64,000 nt of DNA, taken from assembly GCF_000199675.1 (NCBI RefSeq), contig NC_014960.1, forward strand, positions 868,001-932,000. Direction: 5' to 3'. Below the pieces are notes generated by a model. That model ran no database searches. It was not told the origin of the DNA and saw only the letters and a program-made list of their open reading frames with translations. How positions within the stretch are numbered: the first letter of the stretch is position 1; each line of letters begins with the position of its first letter. This DNA is from Anaerolinea thermophila UNI-1. GTDB taxonomy: Bacteria; Chloroflexota; Anaerolineae; Anaerolineales; Anaerolineaceae. Shown here in pieces: positions 30,619 through 37,885 of the stretch. Position numbers and translations under genes: made by a program.

Positions 30619-31605
30619 ATGTCCTCTTTCTCAGAATCTGAAGCGCGCTCCATTATTCAGCGGTTTGCCGTGCCGTTTTTCATCCTCGGTACGTTTCTCA
30701 TCGCCTTATTGTTCTGGTTAGTACCGCGCTGGTTGGGTTTGCAGGACGCGGTTGCCTTGCGTCACTGGGTAGCCCTGGGGTCATTTGCCCCTGCGCTGAT
30801 GGCGCTGATTCTGCAAATCTCGGATAGTCAAACCCGCCAGGACTGGATGCAGGACAGGGGAGCGGAGAATCTTGTTCTCAGTATCCTTGCCGTGGGAGCG
30901 CTGTATTTCATTTGCCTGCCTTACGCTTCTACGACACCTGTTCAGGTCTCCCTCTGGGGTTGGACAGCACGGGTGATGCTTTTCATCGCGGGGGGCGCAG
31001 TGCTCTATACAGTACTGCGCCAAGCGGTTTTCCCTCAAAGCCTTCAGGGCTGGCTGGTGTGGCTTGCCGCCGCACTGGCGTATCCGCTTTTGATGCTTCT
31101 GGCGTGGGCAATCTGGACGCAGTTCGGGGCTTCTGCGCAGATCAATTTGCCTGAGGGAGGGGCAGGTGGGCTGGTGTTGAGCCTGCTGGCTTCGTACGTC
31201 TATCTTTTCCTGTTTGGTGGGGCGCTGGGGGGCGAACCAGGCTGGCGCGGCTGGTTGCTCCCCCGCCTGCTCAACCGTCTACCGGTTTGGGTGGCGGTGC
31301 TGGTCGTTGGCGTTGTGGAGGCGCTTTGGGTAGTCCCTCTGTATTTTAACGGGTATTATCTTTCAGGAGACTCCCTGTGGCAGGAACTGGCTGGCCGTGG
31401 TTTGCTCACCCTGGTTCATGCCGTATGGCTGGGGTGGGTATGGGTGCGTTGGCAGGGCAACCTCTTCCCGGTGATGTTGTTGCGCATGGGCATGGCAGTA
31501 ACGCCCCTGTTCATTGCCATCACACCGTTGAGTTGGGGGTTCCTGGCGGTTATAGCGCTGATTCTCTTGTTGAACCTTCGCCGTTTTGAGATGCATTCCG
31601 GGTAG
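30619..31605 (+). CDS. CPBP-family membrane protein with degenerate active site
   Basis: This 328-residue protein has about eight hydrophobic helices and the family landmark GGEPGWRGWLLPRL (204-217). Active CPBP/Abi proteases have EExxxR there; here the first Glu is Gly205. The second motif, normally WHxP, reads WVVP (237-240) and lacks the His. The third, normally an H(x3)N pair, reads LLRMGMAV near 287-294 and also lacks its His. It is thus probably not a working protease and may be a membrane scaffold or immunity-type protein. The gene is 21 bases after GH39 and 61 bases before the ABC exporter genes. Confidence 0.7.
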   Translation: MSSFSESEARSIIQRFAVPFFILGTFLIALLFWLVPRWLGLQDAVALRHWVALGSFAPALMALILQISDSQTRQDWMQDRGAENLVLSILAVGALYFICLPYASTTPVQVSLWGWTARVMLFIAGGAVLYTVLRQAVFPQSLQGWLVWLAAALAYPLLMLLAWAIWTQFGASAQINLPEGGAGGLVLSLLASYVYLFLFGGALGGEPGWRGWLLPRLLNRLPVWVAVLVVGVVEALWVVPLYFNGYYLSGDSLWQELAGRGLLTLVHAVWLGWVWVRWQGNLFPVMLLRMGMAVTPLFIAITPLSWGFLAVIALILLLNLRRFEMHSG

Positions 31606-31666
31606 TTTCTGAAACTTCTGACGCCCTCGGACGTATACAAAATGAGTTGGTGTTTATGGAGGGGTT

Positions 31667-32611
31667 ATGCCGGCGATTGTTCAGGTGCAGAATCTGGTCA
31701 AAACTTATGGGAATGTCCTGGCGGTAGATGACATTTCGTTTGCCATCGAAGAGGGAGAAATCTTCAGCCTGCTTGGTCCCAACGGCGCTGGAAAAACTAC
31801 CACAATATCCATCCTTTCCACCCTGTTTCCCCCGACGCACGGCGATGCGCAGATTGGGGGATTTTCTGTGATTCGCGATCCCATGCAGGTTCGCCGCATG
31901 ATTGGGGTGGTGCCTCAGGAAATTGCCCTGTACGAAGACCTTAACGCCCGCGAGAATTTGCTCTTCTGGGGGCAGATGGCTGGCTTGGAAGGTAAAGCTC
32001 TCAAACAGCGTGTGGACGAAATTCTGGAACGGGTGGGTTTGGTGGAAAAAGCCCGCCAACCGGTGAAGACCTATTCTGGCGGCATGAAACGCCGTTTGAA
32101 CATTGGCGTGGGGCTGTTGCATTCCCCGCGATTGCTCTTCATGGACGAGCCGACCGTGGGCATTGACCCGCAATCCCGCCGCGCCATTCTGGATATGGTC
32201 AAAGACCTGAATCGCTCTGGCATGACCATCCTGTACACTACCCATTACATGGAAGAGGCTCAGGAACTCTCTCACCGCATCGGTATCATTGATCACGGCA
32301 AAATGATTGCCATTGGAACGTTACAGGAACTCATTCGTCAGGTCGGCGAGCAGGAAAAAATTATTCTCACCTTCAGCGAAGAACAATCCCTGACCCCGCT
32401 GGTGGAAACACTCCCAATGCTCTCCGGAGTCCGCCACGTGAATATGGGCAATCATACCATGACGCTGGTGGTGGATGCTGCGAAAGAGATTTTGCCCGAA
32501 CTCATGCAATGGAGTCATCGACAGGGGTTGAAGATTCGTTCTCTTCAGATTGAAGAGCCTGACCTGGAAGCCGTTTTCCTGCATTTGACCGGTCGCGCGC
32601 TTCGTGATTGA
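31667..32611 (+). CDS. ABC exporter ATP-binding protein (DrrA/CcmA type)
   Basis: The 314-residue protein has Walker A GPNGAGKTTT (42-51 or so), Q-loop VVPQEIAL, signature YSGGMKRRLNIG, Walker B LLFMDEP and the H-loop TTHYMEEA. After the ATPase domain come about 90 residues of the DUF4162-like tail common in DrrA-type exporters. It powers the two ABC-2 permeases that follow (9 and 8 base gaps). Substrate unknown: drugs, lipids or peptides. GGAGGGG precedes the ATG. Confidence 0.92.
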   Translation: MPAIVQVQNLVKTYGNVLAVDDISFAIEEGEIFSLLGPNGAGKTTTISILSTLFPPTHGDAQIGGFSVIRDPMQVRRMIGVVPQEIALYEDLNARENLLFWGQMAGLEGKALKQRVDEILERVGLVEKARQPVKTYSGGMKRRLNIGVGLLHSPRLLFMDEPTVGIDPQSRRAILDMVKDLNRSGMTILYTTHYMEEAQELSHRIGIIDHGKMIAIGTLQELIRQVGEQEKIILTFSEEQSLTPLVETLPMLSGVRHVNMGNHTMTLVVDAAKEILPELMQWSHRQGLKIRSLQIEEPDLEAVFLHLTGRALRD

Positions 32612-32620
32612 GGGGGAACC

Positions 32621-33889
32621 ATGAAACGCCTCTGGTTGATTGCATGGAAAGACCTGCGGTTGGCATTCCGAGACCGTGCCGCCCTGCTTTTTTTACTGAT
32701 CGCCCCCTTTGCGTTAATCATGGGAATGGCGTTAATCTCCGGGCGCCTGACTACCCCTGCCGGAAGCAATACGGGTATTCGCGATATTCCGGTATGGATT
32801 ATCAATGAAGATGGAGAAGAACTGGGCAATGCCCTGGTGGAGGTGCTCACCTCGACAGAACTGGCTGATCTGCTGGAGCCGCAAGTGGTGCAGGATGTAT
32901 CTGCCGCGCGCCAAGCGGTGGAAGAGGATCGAATTGCCGGCGTGGTACGTATTCCCGCGGGCTTCACCCGCAGTGTCATTCCTGTGCAAAGTGGCAATAC
33001 CTGGCAGCCGTCCCCTCTTGTGCAGATTGAGTTTTACGCTAACCCTGCCCGCCCGACCAGTGCGATGATTCTCGAAGCCATTCTGCGGGAATTTCTCAGT
33101 CGGGTGGAAGCGGGACGTATTCAGGGGCACACAGCCATCCTCCAGATGCTTCAATCCGGGCTGGCTTCGTATGATCAGATCGAAGCCATTACCCGGCAGA
33201 TGAGACAATCGGTGGAGAAAGATGAGAGCGATACGGGGTTGACCCTTCAGGTTGCAAATCAGGAAGTCAAAGAGGAAGTAGAGTTTGATATCATGGCGTA
33301 CATGGCGCCGGGCATGGCGCTGATGTTTCTGATGTTCACTGCTTCCTATGGCGGGCGCTCCTTCCTTGCCGAGCGCCGCCAGCACACTTTACAGCGTCTG
33401 CTGACCACGCCTGCCAGCGTGGCACAGATTTTTGGCGGGAAGATGTTGGGGGTGTACCTGACCGGTGTGGCGCAATTGTTTATCCTCATCGGTGCCAGCA
33501 CGCTGATTTTCGGCTTGAAATGGGGCGATGCGCTGGGGGTTGTGGTGCTGGTGTTATGCGCCACCTTTGCCGCTACCGGTTGGGGGTTGCTGATCACCGC
33601 CTTTTCCCGCACTCCCGGGCAGGTGAGCGCCATTGGCTCGGCGGTGATGCTGGTGTTTGGTATTCTGGGCGGCAGTTTTCTCAACACCGAGCAGTTTCCG
33701 CCTTTCCTGCAGACACTTGCCCGTATCACCCCCAATGCCTGGGGAATGGACGGCTTTGCCATTCTGGCAAGTGGAGGCGGGCTTACCGATTTATCCTACA
33801 CACTCACCGGATTGCTGGTGATGGGCGGAGTGTTGTTTGCTGTGTCGGTGTGGGCGTTTTCGCGCAACCGTCAACTGGTGCAGGCATAG
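32621..33889 (+). CDS. ABC-2 type permease, first subunit
   Basis: The 422-residue protein has one N-terminal helix (AALLFLLIAPFALIMGMALI), a long outside domain of about 200 residues and five or so C-terminal helices with the ABC-2 pattern (SFLAERRQHTLQRLLTTPAS, GWGLLITAFSRTPGQVSAIG, GSFLNTEQFPPFLQ). It is the YhfH/YadH-type half exporter and pairs with the next gene. Its start follows the ATPase stop by 9 bases, with a GAGGGGG ribosome site. Confidence 0.9.
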   Translation: MKRLWLIAWKDLRLAFRDRAALLFLLIAPFALIMGMALISGRLTTPAGSNTGIRDIPVWIINEDGEELGNALVEVLTSTELADLLEPQVVQDVSAARQAVEEDRIAGVVRIPAGFTRSVIPVQSGNTWQPSPLVQIEFYANPARPTSAMILEAILREFLSRVEAGRIQGHTAILQMLQSGLASYDQIEAITRQMRQSVEKDESDTGLTLQVANQEVKEEVEFDIMAYMAPGMALMFLMFTASYGGRSFLAERRQHTLQRLLTTPASVAQIFGGKMLGVYLTGVAQLFILIGASTLIFGLKWGDALGVVVLVLCATFAATGWGLLITAFSRTPGQVSAIGSAVMLVFGILGGSFLNTEQFPPFLQTLARITPNAWGMDGFAILASGGGLTDLSYTLTGLLVMGGVLFAVSVWAFSRNRQLVQA

Positions 33890-33897
33890 GGGCAGAG

Positions 33898-35103
33898 ATG
33901 AAAAAGATTCTGGCAATCATCTGGAAAGACGTTCTCTTGCGGTTTTCTTCGCCAGTCGAGTGGTTGTTCTTTCTGATCCTCCCTGTTGTGTTCACAGTGG
34001 TGCTTTCTCTGGGAACGCCCAACGAAAACTCCGATAACCGCTCGATATTGCTGGTAGTGGATGAAGCCAAAACTCCTCTGTCCCGCGAGATTTTGCAACA
34101 ACTGGAAAAATCGCCGGTGGTACGCCCGATTGAAACCAGCCGCCAGGATGCCGAACAGCGTTTCCGGGAGCGCAAAACCCTCTTCTGGATGCTTATTCCA
34201 GAGGGGGTTTCTGAAGAGCGCCTGCAAAGCGGGGAGAGCCTGCCTTTGACTTTTTACGAACAGCCCAATCAAATCACCGCGCTGGCGGTACGCCGCTCGG
34301 TGCAGGAAGCCATTCGGACAGTCACTCAGAGCCTGCAGGCGGCGCAGTTTGCCGTAGAACAGGCGGAGAGCATTCGCCCGTTTGAGAATGAAAATCAGCG
34401 TTTGGCGTACTTTCAAGAGGCGCATCGGCTCGCCGTTCAACTGCAGGAAGCAACGCCTGAACGGCTGATGGTGCTGCGGGAGAACGCCCCTGATTCAATC
34501 CCCTACGATCCGCGCACCAATTCTTCTGCCGGGCAGTTGATTACCTGGGTGTTCATCCCTCTGTTTGGCATTTCGGTTTTGATGGTGTCTGAACGCGAAA
34601 GCCGCACCCTGGCGCGCCTGATGACCACGCCCACGTCTTCAGGAACATTCCTGGCAGGGACAATCCTTGGGCAGGTGCTGATGGCGCTGGTGCAAATGGC
34701 TCTGCTGGTTGGCTTTGGCATCATCGCCTTGAAAGTTCCTTGGGGCAGAGAGCCTCTCGGTCTGGCAGTCGTGCTCACGGCGGGCGCTTTGGCTGCCGCG
34801 GCGTTCGGTACGTTTTTGGGAACGCTGGTGCGTTCCAGTTCGCAAGCCAACAATCTCAGCATCATGCTGGGAATGGTGATGGCATTGCTGGGCGGGTGCT
34901 GGTATCCGCTGGAACTCTTCCCGCCAGCCGTGCAGAATGTGGTGAAGATTCTGCCCACTACCTGGGCAATGCAGGGCATGCTCGATTTGACCCTGCGGGC
35001 GGGGAGTGTGCAGGATATCTGGCTGGAAGCGGGGGTACTGCTGGGCTTTGCCGCAGTTTTCTTTGCGTTAGGCATCTGGCGCTTCCGCAAGCAGTTGGCA
35101 TGA
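33898..35103 (+). CDS. ABC-2 type permease, second subunit
   Basis: The 401-residue protein is a diverged copy of the previous permease: N-terminal helix (EWLFFLILPVVFTVVLSL), outside domain with a helical stretch rich in Gln/Glu (about 125-185), and C-terminal helices with SERESRTLARLMTTPTS and GGCWYPLELFPP. Two unlike half-permeases with one ATPase make a heteromeric exporter. I chose ATG 33898, 8 bases after the previous stop; upstream in-frame sequence overlaps the preceding gene in another frame. Confidence 0.9.
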   Translation: MKKILAIIWKDVLLRFSSPVEWLFFLILPVVFTVVLSLGTPNENSDNRSILLVVDEAKTPLSREILQQLEKSPVVRPIETSRQDAEQRFRERKTLFWMLIPEGVSEERLQSGESLPLTFYEQPNQITALAVRRSVQEAIRTVTQSLQAAQFAVEQAESIRPFENENQRLAYFQEAHRLAVQLQEATPERLMVLRENAPDSIPYDPRTNSSAGQLITWVFIPLFGISVLMVSERESRTLARLMTTPTSSGTFLAGTILGQVLMALVQMALLVGFGIIALKVPWGREPLGLAVVLTAGALAAAAFGTFLGTLVRSSSQANNLSIMLGMVMALLGGCWYPLELFPPAVQNVVKILPTTWAMQGMLDLTLRAGSVQDIWLEAGVLLGFAAVFFALGIWRFRKQLA

Positions 35104-35122
35104 CGCTGGGAAGAAGTGTGAA

Positions 35123-35169
35123 AAGAGCGGAGACCATTCCCGGTTCCGCTCTTGTGTTATTCATTTTTT
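35123..35169 (+). terminator. Terminator of the ABC exporter operon
   Basis: AAGAGCGGA (35123-35131) pairs with TCCGCTCTT (35145-35153), 9 bp with a 13-base loop, followed after GTGTTATTCA by a run of six T. Confidence 0.55.
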
Positions 35170-35178
35170 CAGGCATGT

Positions 35179-36159
35179 TTACTGGTAAATTTTTTTCCAG
35201 CGGGCGATGATGTCATCTTCCCACTTCAAGGCGTCCGAGTTGGGAATGCGTCCTTCACGCTCCATCGCCTCAAATACCTGCGCCATTCCCTCTTCCAGGC
35301 GGATGCGCGGCTGGAACTCGGGTACATCGCGGAAGAGTTTTTCTGCGCTGTAAATGACGTGGTGGGCAAAAATCTCTTCGCAAATGCCAAATTCGGGTAC
35401 ATTCATGCGTTTCAGGTCGGCAAAGGGGATGCCCACCAGTTCAATCTCTTTTCCAAATACCTTTGCGGCAGTGCGGTGAAACTCTGCCCAGGTGGTGAAG
35501 CCGCGTGCCACCATGTTGTACACCTGCCCAAGACAGCGCTCCCGCCCCAGCACGTAGACGAAAGCCGGCGCAGCGTCATCCACATGCAGGAATTGATGCA
35601 GAGCGTTGCCATCCCCACACACCACAATCGGTTTACCTTTGCGGGTGCGGTCAATCCATGAGAAATCCCAGGCAATTTGCCGCGGCAACCCCATGATGGG
35701 ACCGTACGTGGTAGACGGCTTGATGATGGTCACCGGGAAGCCTTCGCGGTGATAGGCTTCCAGGAAGACGTGATCCGCTTCTACCTTGCCGCGTCCGTAA
35801 GGGGTGATGGGACGCAACGGGTGATCCTCGGTCACCGGCAGCCAGTCGTAATCAATCCCATAGGTGCAAACGGTAGAGCATTGCACAAAATGGCTTACCC
35901 CGCGGAAAGCGCGCACACTGCTCTCGGCATCCTCGCGGGTAAAGCACATCATGTCAATAGCGGCATCAAAGTGGTAAGACTGCATCATTTTTTCAAAGGT
36001 TTCGCGGTCGTTGCGGTCTCCAGTCAGGGTTTTTGCGCCTTCAGGAACTGGACGGCTTTTTCCGCGGTTAAAGCAGTACACCTCATGTCCCAGCGAGACC
36101 AGCAGGCGAACAATGCTGGTGCTGATATTGCCGCTTCCACCCACAACGCAGACTTTCAT
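35179..36159 (-). CDS. NAD-dependent epimerase/dehydratase (extended SDR)
   Basis: The 326-residue protein starts with the Rossmann motif MKVCVVGGSGNISTSIVRLL and continues with DRNDRETF (cofactor area), VQCSTVCTYG and a PYGRGKVEAD segment, the YxxxK-type active site with Tyr and Lys in a slightly unusual YGRGK form. Relatives act on nucleotide sugars or are listed as UDP-glucose 4-epimerase-like proteins; the substrate is not readable here. I chose ATG 36159 because GGAGGG lies just upstream; 42 additional in-frame residues before it are unlike any SDR. It is a single-gene unit. Confidence 0.85.
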   Translation of the reverse strand: MKVCVVGGSGNISTSIVRLLVSLGHEVYCFNRGKSRPVPEGAKTLTGDRNDRETFEKMMQSYHFDAAIDMMCFTREDAESSVRAFRGVSHFVQCSTVCTYGIDYDWLPVTEDHPLRPITPYGRGKVEADHVFLEAYHREGFPVTIIKPSTTYGPIMGLPRQIAWDFSWIDRTRKGKPIVVCGDGNALHQFLHVDDAAPAFVYVLGRERCLGQVYNMVARGFTTWAEFHRTAAKVFGKEIELVGIPFADLKRMNVPEFGICEEIFAHHVIYSAEKLFRDVPEFQPRIRLEEGMAQVFEAMEREGRIPNSDALKWEDDIIARWKKIYQ

Positions 36160-36272
36160 GGTATCCCTCCAGTAAAAAAATTTTCCGAAAGATTTCAACC
36201 ATTGGGAATAACTGATATCCATCCTAGCATATTTTTTCAAACAGTGGCGGGAAAATTCGACCATTTTGCGGA

Positions 36273-36308
36273 CAAAACGAAACATCCCGCCAGTGCTGGC
36301 GGGATGTT
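36273..36308 (-). terminator. Terminator of the cold-shock gene
   Basis: A 12-bp perfect stem (AACATCCCGCCA at 36281-36292 with TGGCGGGATGTT at 36297-36308) is followed on the minus strand by TCGTTTTG. Confidence 0.75.
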
Positions 36309-36331
36309 GGTTTCATTGTGAAGGGTTCGAC

Positions 36332-36541
36332 TTAGCGAACGGTTACCTGAGAAGCCTGCAGACCCTTGGGCCCTTTTTCGACCTTGAATTCCACAGTCTG
36401 CCCTTCGTTGAGGGAGCGGTAACCATTGCCTTCAATGGCGCTGTAGTGGACAAAGACGTCCGGACCGTTCTCGCGGGAAATGAAGCCGTAGCCTTTTTCG
36501 CTGTTGAACCACTTGACTGTACCGATGATGCGTTCTGACAT
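36332..36541 (-). CDS. Cold-shock domain protein (CspA family)
   Basis: The 69-residue protein is a complete CspA fold with both RNA-binding motifs: GTVKWFNSEKGYGFIS (RNP1-like KGYGFI) and VFVHYSAI (RNP2). It binds single-stranded RNA and DNA and melts RNA structure. AAGGAGAC lies 7-8 bases before the ATG. Its promoter is about 150 bases upstream and the leader holds a terminator-like hairpin, so expression may be controlled at the RNA level. Confidence 0.95.
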   Translation of the reverse strand: MSERIIGTVKWFNSEKGYGFISRENGPDVFVHYSAIEGNGYRSLNEGQTVEFKVEKGPKGLQASQVTVR

Positions 36542-36618
36542 TGTTTTTTGTCTCCTTATGACATAAAAAAATATTTTTGGTGATGCTTTTTGTGTTCCAT
36601 CGGTACTGCCTTCTTACA

Positions 36619-36650
36619 TAAAAAAAGCCCGAGGACATGAACTGCCCTCG
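36619..36650 (-). promoter_or_regulatory. Terminator-like hairpin inside the cold-shock leader
   Basis: On the minus strand CGAGGGCA (36643-36650) pairs with TGTCCTCG (36630-36637) around loop GTTCA, then GGC and a run of seven T follow. It sits downstream of the csp promoter and upstream of the csp start, so it could halt transcription conditionally. Confidence 0.6.
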
Positions 36651-36698
36651 AACCGCCTGCTTTCCCAACGCGAACGAACCAGCATCTGTCTGAACAGT

Positions 36699-36727
36699 AT
36701 TCTAAACCACCTCTCCCATTAAGTCAA
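36699..36727 (-). promoter_or_regulatory. Promoter of the cold-shock gene
   Basis: Minus-strand -35 TTGACT (36722-36727) and -10 TAGAAT (36699-36704) with a 17-base spacer. The start would be near 36692, leaving a leader of about 150 bases. Confidence 0.75.
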
Positions 36728-36768
36728 GGAAATTTGAGAAATTGGTGTCAAATTCACAAAATTCCTTT

Positions 36769-37557
36769 TTAACTGCCTTTAGAAGACAGCCCATTCCACT
36801 GCCAGGTATTCATTTCCGGGATGAAGTGAAAGGCGGTCAGGTCCAGTTGCAGCGGGGTCACGCTGACGTACCCTTCATGGATGGCGCCGATGTCGGTGCC
36901 GCGTTCAGGGACGCCGGTAGGACTGCCGCCGATAGTCCAGTAATACGGTCGTCCACGGGGATCCAGCCGCCGATCCAGTTGATCATGATACACCCGCAAT
37001 CCCATGCGGGTAATTTGTACCCCACGAATTTCCTCGAAGGGGAGGTAGGGGATATTGACATTCAGCAAGAGGTGCGGGGGTAAGCCGTACTGGATGGTGG
37101 CAGCGACAATTTCACGAGCAACCCGCGCCGCAGTGGAATAATCGGGAGGTGTTTCCAGTGTTTCCGGAATATCCAGGCTGAAGGCAATAGCGGGAATGCC
37201 CCAGATAGCCGCTTCCATGGCGGCAGTGACTGTGCCGGAGTAGGTCACATCGTGTCCCAGATTGGCAGAAGAGTTAATGCCTGAGATGACCAGATCGACT
37301 TTTTCGTTAAAAAATCCGGCGTTTGCCAGCGCCACACAATCGGAGGGTGCGCCATCACAGGCGTGCCCGGTCAGTTCGTGATCCATTTGAACGCTTTTCA
37401 CCCGTAAGGGCCTGTCCAGCGTGCGCACGTGTCCGGACGAAGACCAGTTACGTTCCGGCGCAAGTACACTGACCTGCCCCAGGGGTTTCATGGCATTTGC
37501 CAGTGCCAGCAAGCCCGGAGCATTGATGCCGTCGTCATTTGTGACCATGATGTGCAT
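36769..37557 (-). CDS. surE: SurE 5'-nucleotidase
   Basis: The 262-residue protein is a full SurE: MVTNDDGINAPG (metal ligands Asp-Asp), APERNWSSSGHV, DGAPSDCVALA, VISGINSSANLGHDVTYSGTVTAAME and a late SVTPLQLDLT. SurE removes phosphate from nucleoside monophosphates and similar compounds and depends on a divalent metal. The start codon lacks a strong ribosome site (AGAGATTCGT upstream); an internal ATG three codons later would also keep the fold intact. It is a single gene, on the same strand as csp but separated by the csp promoter. Confidence 0.93.
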   Translation of the reverse strand: MHIMVTNDDGINAPGLLALANAMKPLGQVSVLAPERNWSSSGHVRTLDRPLRVKSVQMDHELTGHACDGAPSDCVALANAGFFNEKVDLVISGINSSANLGHDVTYSGTVTAAMEAAIWGIPAIAFSLDIPETLETPPDYSTAARVAREIVAATIQYGLPPHLLLNVNIPYLPFEEIRGVQITRMGLRVYHDQLDRRLDPRGRPYYWTIGGSPTGVPERGTDIGAIHEGYVSVTPLQLDLTAFHFIPEMNTWQWNGLSSKGS

Positions 37558-37670
37558 ACGAATCTCTTTGTTACCTTTTTCTTAAAGTTTACCTGCTGTG
37601 CGTTAACGATAGTTGAAGGCTGGGTTATGAATGGGTAAAAAAATTGCTTAAAAATGACCCTTTGCCCCTC

Positions 37671-37698
37671 TTGACGTAATTTCCGCGGTTGTTATACT
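37671..37698 (+). promoter_or_regulatory. Promoter of the lysine operon
   Basis: -35 TTGACG (37671-37676) and -10 TATACT (37693-37698) with a 16-base spacer. The start is expected near 37705, only about 4 bases before the ATG of the candidate leader peptide. No other promoter is seen before the homocitrate synthase gene. Confidence 0.7.
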
Positions 37699-37708
37699 TG
37701 CGTCCAAT

Positions 37709-37792
37709 ATGATTTCCGTTTGCTGGTTTGGCTTAACCGCCGATAAGCGCGTCAAGCGCATCTTCCCCACACCCTCCGGGCAAGTGGGTTAG
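37709..37792 (+). CDS. Candidate leader peptide of the lysine operon
   Basis: A 27-codon open frame starts almost at the predicted mRNA 5' end, so it would be translated as a leaderless message. It holds a basic cluster DKRVKRI with AAG (Lys) codons at 37745-37747 and 37754-37756 and two Arg codons. A strong terminator lies 40 bases after its stop. The arrangement is that of a leader peptide whose translation reports lysine (and possibly arginine) supply. It is too short for codon statistics, so the call rests on position, Lys codons and the hairpin. Confidence 0.45.
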   Translation: MISVCWFGLTADKRVKRIFPTPSGQVG

Positions 37793-37831
37793 CGGCGTTT
37801 AAGCAACCAGAAGAACGTTTCATTTGCGCCA

Positions 37832-37859
37832 AAAACTCCCCAAGCCCGGGGAGTTTTTT
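37832..37859 (+). terminator. Attenuator-type terminator before the lysine genes
   Basis: A 10-bp perfect stem AAAACTCCCC (37832-37841) / GGGGAGTTTT (37848-37857), loop AAGCCC, with six T in a row at 37854-37859. It lies between the promoter and the first enzyme gene of the same operon, so it must be conditional. GTGGGTT at 37784-37790 could pair weakly with its left arm. Confidence 0.75.
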
Positions 37860-37885
37860 GATTTTCTCGCCAAGGAGGAACCATC

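Noticed and set aside
36630..36700. tRNA-like GGTTCGA on the minus strand upstream of csp
   Set aside because: No acceptor stem, anticodon arm or CCA-compatible pairing can be drawn around it.
37700..37885. Lysine riboswitch (L-box) or T-box in the lysine leader
   Set aside because: The stretch is short, and neither the T-box sequence (AGGGUGGNACCGCG-like) nor the multi-helix lysine riboswitch core is visible.
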